Source: an uncultured bacterium
Lineage (GTDB): Bacteria > Actinomycetota > Coriobacteriia > Coriobacteriales > Coriobacteriaceae
NCBI GenBank assembly: GCA_905215725.1
Contig: CAJMRD010000041.1
Coordinates: 1 to 18,231, forward strand
Reading direction: 5' to 3'
Length of the DNA stretch: 18,231 nt
Shown here: positions 14,632 to 18,231 of the stretch, one piece after another
Numbering within the stretch: position 1 is the first letter of the stretch
How the letters are laid out: each line of letters opens with the position of its first letter
Program-made: the position numbers and the translations under genes
The notes under the pieces: generated by a model
The model's input: only the letters and a program-made list of their open reading frames with translations
Database searches by the model: none
Told to the model about the DNA's origin: nothing

Positions 14632-15048
14632 CTACTCGGCCTCTTCGGTATCCTTCGCATCGTCGGGCTCAACGGACTCAACGGGCACCGAGGTCACGTT
14701 GTCCTCGACCGAATCGACGATGTCGCGCACATGGGCCAAGAAGGCCGTGCGCTCGGGGGCGGTCATGACGCGGACACGGGCAAGGATAAGCTCGTCGAGC
14801 ACGCGCTGGGCCGCGGTCTCGCCCTGCGTACCCAAGCGCTCGGTCAGATCGGAGATGGTACCGCCGGCCTGCTCGAACATATCGGACACACTGCGGGCGA
14901 TATCGGGGGTGGCGGTGTCCTTGCGGACCTGCTCGCCTTTGGTATTAAGGTCGTCGAGGACCTTCTTGCCGCCTTCAACAGCAACGGCGGCAGCGCCAAA
15001 GCCCACGTTAATGGCGCCGTTAACAAGCTGATCGAGTTTCATAACCAT
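14632..15048 (-). CDS. Phasin-like small helical protein
   Basis: A 138-residue protein with a short amphipathic/hydrophobic start (residues 7-24, LVNGAINVGFGAAAVAVE), followed by the phasin-type VEGGKKVLDDLNTKGEQVRKD and a heptad-like helical middle, then an acidic tail (SVEPDDAKDTEEAE). PHA-granule-associated PhaF/PhaI proteins share the motif of a small hydrophobic patch, EGGK/KLxxxLxxxGE and a coiled coil, but no PHA synthase is seen here. The start is ATG at 15046-15048, with GGAG six bases upstream; the TTG at 15060 overlaps that site. The gene is coupled to the UbiB-like gene 8 bp downstream, so a membrane or lipid-surface adaptor role for the kinase-like protein is a reasonable inference. 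Confidence 0.65.
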   Translation of the reverse strand: MVMKLDQLVNGAINVGFGAAAVAVEGGKKVLDDLNTKGEQVRKDTATPDIARSVSDMFEQAGGTISDLTERLGTQGETAAQRVLDELILARVRVMTAPERTAFLAHVRDIVDSVEDNVTSVPVESVEPDDAKDTEEAE

Positions 15049-15083
15049 GGTTGTCTCCAATCACAAACAACTGCATTGGCGTT

Positions 15084-15113
15084 CTTGTACCCAAGATTGA
15101 GTGAAAGCGACAA
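15084..15113 (-). promoter_or_regulatory. Candidate promoter of the phasin/ubiB-like unit
   Basis: On the minus strand TTGTCG (15113-15108), an 18-base spacer, and TACAAG (15089-15084). Each box matches four of six consensus bases. The start would lie about 30 bases before the ATG at 15048. Confidence 0.3.
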
Positions 15114-15147
15114 AGCGTTTTAGCACTATTCGATCGACGGGAAATCC

Positions 15148-16671
15148 CTACCTCACGTTGTCGTTCATCGCGAAAGAGTTCTTCATGGCGCAGCTCGTGG
15201 TGTAGAGCACCTTGCCCAGTAGAGCATCGGTCTCCACGCGAACACGCTCGGCAAAGGCCTCATTGGCGCGTGCAAGCTCGGCAGGTACCTCGGCCTCGGG
15301 CAGAGCGGCTACGGCAGCATCGACGTCATGGATCTGCTTGTGGCCCATGCCACCGACCTTCTCCTGATAGTCCTCCACAGCGCGGCCGCACTCATGGAAA
15401 CGGACGTCGGCCAGGGCGCCGATCAGGCGGTTGGCCCAGTAGAAGTTTTCGGACGTCACGCGAGCCTGTGTGTCGGCATAGTACTCGGGCATGGTCTCGA
15501 CGTTGGCGTACAGCGGAACCAGCGCGTTAAACGAGTTGGAGCCAAAGGCCATCCACTGCACGGCGCGGTAGGCCGACTGTGCATAGGGGCGCAGCTGCAA
15601 CACGGCAAGCTGGCTGTTGCGGTTGATGCCGATGGGACGATATGCGCCACGCGTAGCGGGCGTGCCCTTGCTGCCGTAGCAGTCGTACTCCGTGCCCTGG
15701 TAGTGGCTCGAGAGTACGTACTTGATGTCCTCGATGGTCACCTTGCGCTCGGGCACGCGGCTCCAGGGGATATCGTCGCTCTCGGGCGTGTAGTCGGCCT
15801 CGGGACCATCCCACACGTCGCTGGGGTTGAGGCAACGCTGCATGTACCAGGCGCGCGGCGTGTTGTAGACGTGGTCGCTGTCGCTGTGCGAGCCAAAGGC
15901 CTCGCGCGGGTTAAAGACCACAGCCGGGCCGTCGCCCTCGACGCCCAGCGTCAGGTCCAGATGCCACTCGGCCATCCAGGCGCGCAAGTCGGCGGAGCAC
16001 ATATGGTCGGCCTGGGCGCCCTCGGCGTCATCCAGGTCAAAGCTGTCGATACCCAGCTGGTTGGGCATGGTCACATAGGCGTCGTCAGGCACGCGCTTGG
16101 CAATCCAGTGGTGACCACCGATGGTCTCGAGCCACCAGATCTCGTCCACATCACTAAAGGCGATGCCGTTGTTCTCGTAGGTGCCGTAGCGCTCGAGCAG
16201 GTCGCCCAGGATACGGACGCCGTCGCGGGCGGACTTGGCGTAGGGCAGGACCAGGGTCACCATATCCTCCTCGCCCAGGCCACCAGGTTGCGCCGGCACA
16301 TAGCCGTCCTCACCCTCGTTGCCCTTGGCGGGCACGTAGTCCACGAGTGGGTCGGCGCCGCGGACGCGCTCGTTGGTGGTGAGCGTCTCGGTTGCGGACA
16401 TGCCCACATTGAGCTCGTTGAAACCGGCCTCGGCCCAGATGCCGTGGCCCGGGACAACATCGGGGACGCTCGTGTAGCGCATGGGGTTATCGGGCAGTTC
16501 AACGGTCAGGTGACTCAGGACGCTCATGTAGACGCGCGGCTGCTCGTCGGGATGCACCACGCGCATACGCTTGGGCTCAAACACCCCGTTGGACGAGTCC
16601 TCGTTGCGGGCGACCAGGGTCGACCCGTCGTAGCTTGCGTTCTTACCGACCAGAATCGTTGTGCACGGCAT
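15148..16671 (-). CDS. C69 family dipeptidase (Ntn hydrolase)
   Basis: A 507-residue dipeptidase of the PepD/C69 family. It opens MPCTTILVGKNASYDGSTLVARNED, which holds the nucleophile Cys3 that acts as the N-terminal nucleophile after processing and the invariant DGSTxxARNED. Later family segments are GHGIWAEAGFNELNVGMSATET, YENNGIAFSDVDEIWWLETIGGHHW and the C-terminal ANRLIGAL. These enzymes cleave a broad range of dipeptides; no signal peptide is visible, so action is cytoplasmic and supports peptide-based growth. The start is ATG at 16669-16671: AAGGAGG lies exactly six bases upstream, and the ATG at 16677 abuts the site directly and cannot use it. No terminator is evident in the 99 bp after the stop, so partial read-through into the phasin-like gene is possible. 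Confidence 0.93.
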   Translation of the reverse strand: MPCTTILVGKNASYDGSTLVARNEDSSNGVFEPKRMRVVHPDEQPRVYMSVLSHLTVELPDNPMRYTSVPDVVPGHGIWAEAGFNELNVGMSATETLTTNERVRGADPLVDYVPAKGNEGEDGYVPAQPGGLGEEDMVTLVLPYAKSARDGVRILGDLLERYGTYENNGIAFSDVDEIWWLETIGGHHWIAKRVPDDAYVTMPNQLGIDSFDLDDAEGAQADHMCSADLRAWMAEWHLDLTLGVEGDGPAVVFNPREAFGSHSDSDHVYNTPRAWYMQRCLNPSDVWDGPEADYTPESDDIPWSRVPERKVTIEDIKYVLSSHYQGTEYDCYGSKGTPATRGAYRPIGINRNSQLAVLQLRPYAQSAYRAVQWMAFGSNSFNALVPLYANVETMPEYYADTQARVTSENFYWANRLIGALADVRFHECGRAVEDYQEKVGGMGHKQIHDVDAAVAALPEAEVPAELARANEAFAERVRVETDALLGKVLYTTSCAMKNSFAMNDNVR

Positions 16672-16725
16672 GCGCATCCTCCTTGAGCGAAGAAATCAAA
16701 CGGCAACAGTGTATCGCTTCGACGC

Positions 16726-16769
16726 AAAAAGGGCGAAACCGCAACCCTTCAGGACCCCTCGGGGCCCCT
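16726..16769 (-). terminator. Terminator after folD
   Basis: On the minus strand a GC-rich hairpin AGGGGCCCC-GAG-GGGTCCT (one mismatch) follows the folD stop. A second short stem GGG..GCG/CGCCC ends directly in TTTTT (16730-16726). The second stem with the T-run is the likelier terminator. Confidence 0.6.
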
Positions 16770-16783
16770 GTGTGCAAAAATGC

Positions 16784-17638
16784 CTATTTCGATGCGCGCT
16801 CGGCCGCTTCGATCACGTGTTTGGCAAGGATCGCCGTCGTCACAGCTCCCACGCCGCCCGGCACGGGCGTGATGGCATCAACAATCGGCTCCGCAGCATC
16901 AAAATCGACGTCACCGATCAGCTTTCCGGCAGCCTCATCCCAATTAATGCCAACATCGATGATCGTCTGGCCCTGGCGAACCGCGTCCACACCAATCGTG
17001 TGCGCGCGCCCAACGGCCGCAACCACAATATCAGCCGCACGGCACTCGGCAGCAAGGTCGCGCGTATGCGTATGGCACGTCGTCACTGTGGCATTGCGCG
17101 CCGTAAGCATGACGGCAACAGGACGCCCGATCACCAGCGAGCGCCCGACCACAGCAACCTTAGCTCCATCCAGCTCAACGCCGTAATGATCCAGCAACGC
17201 TAACACTGCCTCGGCCGTGCAGGGAGCAAAACCCTCGCCGCGCCCCGAAAGCGTGGTAAGCAGCGAAGACGGCGTCATGGAGTCAACGTCCTTGGCGGGA
17301 TCGAGCGCTGCGGCGACGGCATTCTCGTCAAGGCCGGCGGGCAGCGGGCGGAACATCAGGCAGCCATGAACAGCCGAATCGGTATTGATGTCCTCGATGG
17401 CCGTCAACAGCTCGTCCTGCGAAACATCGGCAGAAAGCAAAACGCGACGAGCCTCAATCCCCACTTTTTCGCAGCGCTTGAGCGCACCGCGCTCGTAGGA
17501 TAGGTCGTCCTCGCGTTCACCTACACGCACGATAGCCAACGTCGGAACAACGCCCCGCTCGCGCAGGGCTGCGCAGCGAGCAGCAAGTTCCTCAGTCAAA
17601 GCGCGAGCAACGGGAGCACCCTTCAGCAGTTCAGCCAT
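16784..17638 (-). CDS. folD: FolD-type methylenetetrahydrofolate dehydrogenase, cyclohydrolase residues missing
   Basis: A 284-residue FolD homologue. The NAD(P) Rossmann domain (VAVVGRSLVIGRPVAVML, ADIVVAAVGRA, IDVGIN) and the C-terminal TPVPGGVGAVT are well kept, as is PAKDVDSMTP. The catalytic region differs. Family members read Y-x-x-x-K-x-x-x-C-E-E-V-G, and here it is SYERGALKRCEKVGI: the tyrosine is present but the lysine position is Ala. The usual LVQLPLP is LMFRPLP, so the partner glutamine is Phe. In characterised FolD proteins this Lys is required for cyclohydrolase but not dehydrogenase activity. The enzyme is therefore inferred to oxidise 5,10-methylene-THF only. The start is ATG at 17638, with GAGAGG six bases upstream and only two bases after the fchA stop, so the two are translationally coupled. 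Confidence 0.9.
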   Translation of the reverse strand: MAELLKGAPVARALTEELAARCAALRERGVVPTLAIVRVGEREDDLSYERGALKRCEKVGIEARRVLLSADVSQDELLTAIEDINTDSAVHGCLMFRPLPAGLDENAVAAALDPAKDVDSMTPSSLLTTLSGRGEGFAPCTAEAVLALLDHYGVELDGAKVAVVGRSLVIGRPVAVMLTARNATVTTCHTHTRDLAAECRAADIVVAAVGRAHTIGVDAVRQGQTIIDVGINWDEAAGKLIGDVDFDAAEPIVDAITPVPGGVGAVTTAILAKHVIEAAERASK

Positions 17639-17640
17639 GG

Positions 17641-18231
17641 CTATCCTCTCTTCCTTGCAGCGTCGGAGGCGCGACGCGCCAGCGCATCGGCGCGCGGCAA
17701 CCATGTGTCGAGCAACTCATCACACGCCGTCTCAAGCTCCTCAGCACGAGCGCGATCCTTCATAGACGTGGTGTTCGCAAAGAGCGTCAAACTCGCGCCC
17801 TGCATAGCAGCACGGCAGAACACGGCGCCGCACGCCACATCGGACAGCAGCTGACGCGAGCCCTTGTCGGCCATGTCCTCGAGCAGCGCCAGCGCACGCC
17901 CGCAGGCATCCATAATGCGATACGGCGGCATAGCGGCCACATGCAGCGCATCCTGAATCGCGGTCGCTCGAGCCGGATCGTCACGCGGAATACCGTACGC
18001 CGCGGACACCTGCCCGTAGGCACGAACGTCCTCGGCAACCAGACCCACAAGTTCCTGCGCCAACTCATCCGCCTGGGCAAACGCGCGCGTCAGATCGTCT
18101 GCGCGATCGGCAAACGCGGGGTTTGTCGCACCGTAGCGGGCAACCATTCCGCACAGCGAGGCGCCCAGCGCGCCCACAAAGGCGCTCGCGCTGCCACCGC
18201 CGGGAACCGGCTCGCGCGCGGCAAGCGCCTC
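17641..18231 (-). CDS. fchA: Cyclodeaminase/methenyl-THF cyclohydrolase family protein (FchA), 5' end outside window
   Basis: The frame is open from 18231 to TAG at 17641-17643 (196 residues visible), and the start lies beyond the window. The visible N-terminal part EALAAREPVPGGGSASAFVGALGASL carries the PGGGSxxA signature of the formiminotransferase-cyclodeaminase C-terminal domain (FTCD_C), and the rest is helical (AQELVGLVAEDVRAYGQV, AAMPPYRIMDACGRAL, LLSDVACGAVFCRAAMQGA). In acetogens and purine-fermenting clostridia FchA converts methenyl-THF to 10-formyl-THF; in histidine degradation the same fold deaminates formimino-THF. Coupling to a FolD that lacks its cyclohydrolase residues favours the cyclohydrolase role. 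The missing start is probably only a few dozen residues upstream, since the signature normally sits near the N-terminus. Confidence 0.88.
   Translation of the reverse strand, partial: EALAAREPVPGGGSASAFVGALGASLCGMVARYGATNPAFADRADDLTRAFAQADELAQELVGLVAEDVRAYGQVSAAYGIPRDDPARATAIQDALHVAAMPPYRIMDACGRALALLEDMADKGSRQLLSDVACGAVFCRAAMQGASLTLFANTTSMKDRARAEELETACDELLDTWLPRADALARRASDAARKRG

Noticed and set aside
15328..16686. 452-codon plus-strand frame opposite the dipeptidase gene
   Set aside because: Shadow of a well-conserved C69 dipeptidase; Gly/Val/His-rich with no motif.

Overview
The window is GC-rich chromosomal DNA, densely packed with genes on both strands. The gene set (class III fructose-1,6-bisphosphatase, DegV, a C69 dipeptidase, a FolD/FchA folate pair, secreted Ser/Lys-rich surface proteins with a C-terminal anchor) and the Gram-positive-type surface signals suggest an anaerobic gut actinobacterium of the class Coriobacteriia, possibly Collinsella-like. 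That placement is an inference from gene content. Of the 15 genes whose stop lies in the window, 13 end in TAG, 2 in TAA and none in TGA.

Layout. Bases 1-1803 (+): the 3' end of a probable methionyl-tRNA synthetase, then an RsmB/NOP-family rRNA m5C methyltransferase. Bases 1828-1998 (-): a 56-residue single-span membrane protein. Bases 2190-3281 (+): a TIM-barrel protein of unknown function with acidic extensions, ending at a terminator. Bases 3363-4253 (-): a DegV fatty-acid-binding protein. It is divergent from 4574-6490 (+), the class III fructose-1,6-bisphosphatase; the 320-bp divergent region holds five copies of TTTACCA/TGGTAAA. Bases 6569-7591 (+): two GtrA-family membrane proteins, ending at a strong terminator.

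Bases 7690-12770 (-) are the most notable part. A promoter and a cobalamin riboswitch (about 12601-12738) precede a two-gene unit. The first gene would encode a protein of about 1280 residues with a signal peptide, four transcobalamin-like (DUF4430) repeats, a PQQ-type beta-propeller, an InlB/Flg_new repeat, a Lys/Ser/Asp stalk and a sortase-like C-terminal sorting signal. It is split by one in-frame TAG at 11585-11587. The second gene encodes a 300-residue protein with an N-terminal membrane anchor, a stalk and one C-terminal DUF4430 domain. Together they look like a vitamin-B12-regulated system for capturing cobamides at the cell surface of a Gram-positive bacterium.

Bases 12782-15048 (-): a phasin-like coiled-coil protein and an ABC1/UbiB/AarF kinase-like protein, tightly linked, ending at a terminator. 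Bases 15148-16671 (-): a C69 dipeptidase. Bases 16726-18231 (-): folD and the partial cyclodeaminase/cyclohydrolase gene fchA, two bases apart. FolD lacks the conserved catalytic lysine and glutamine needed for cyclohydrolase activity, so FchA probably supplies that step and FolD acts only as the dehydrogenase.
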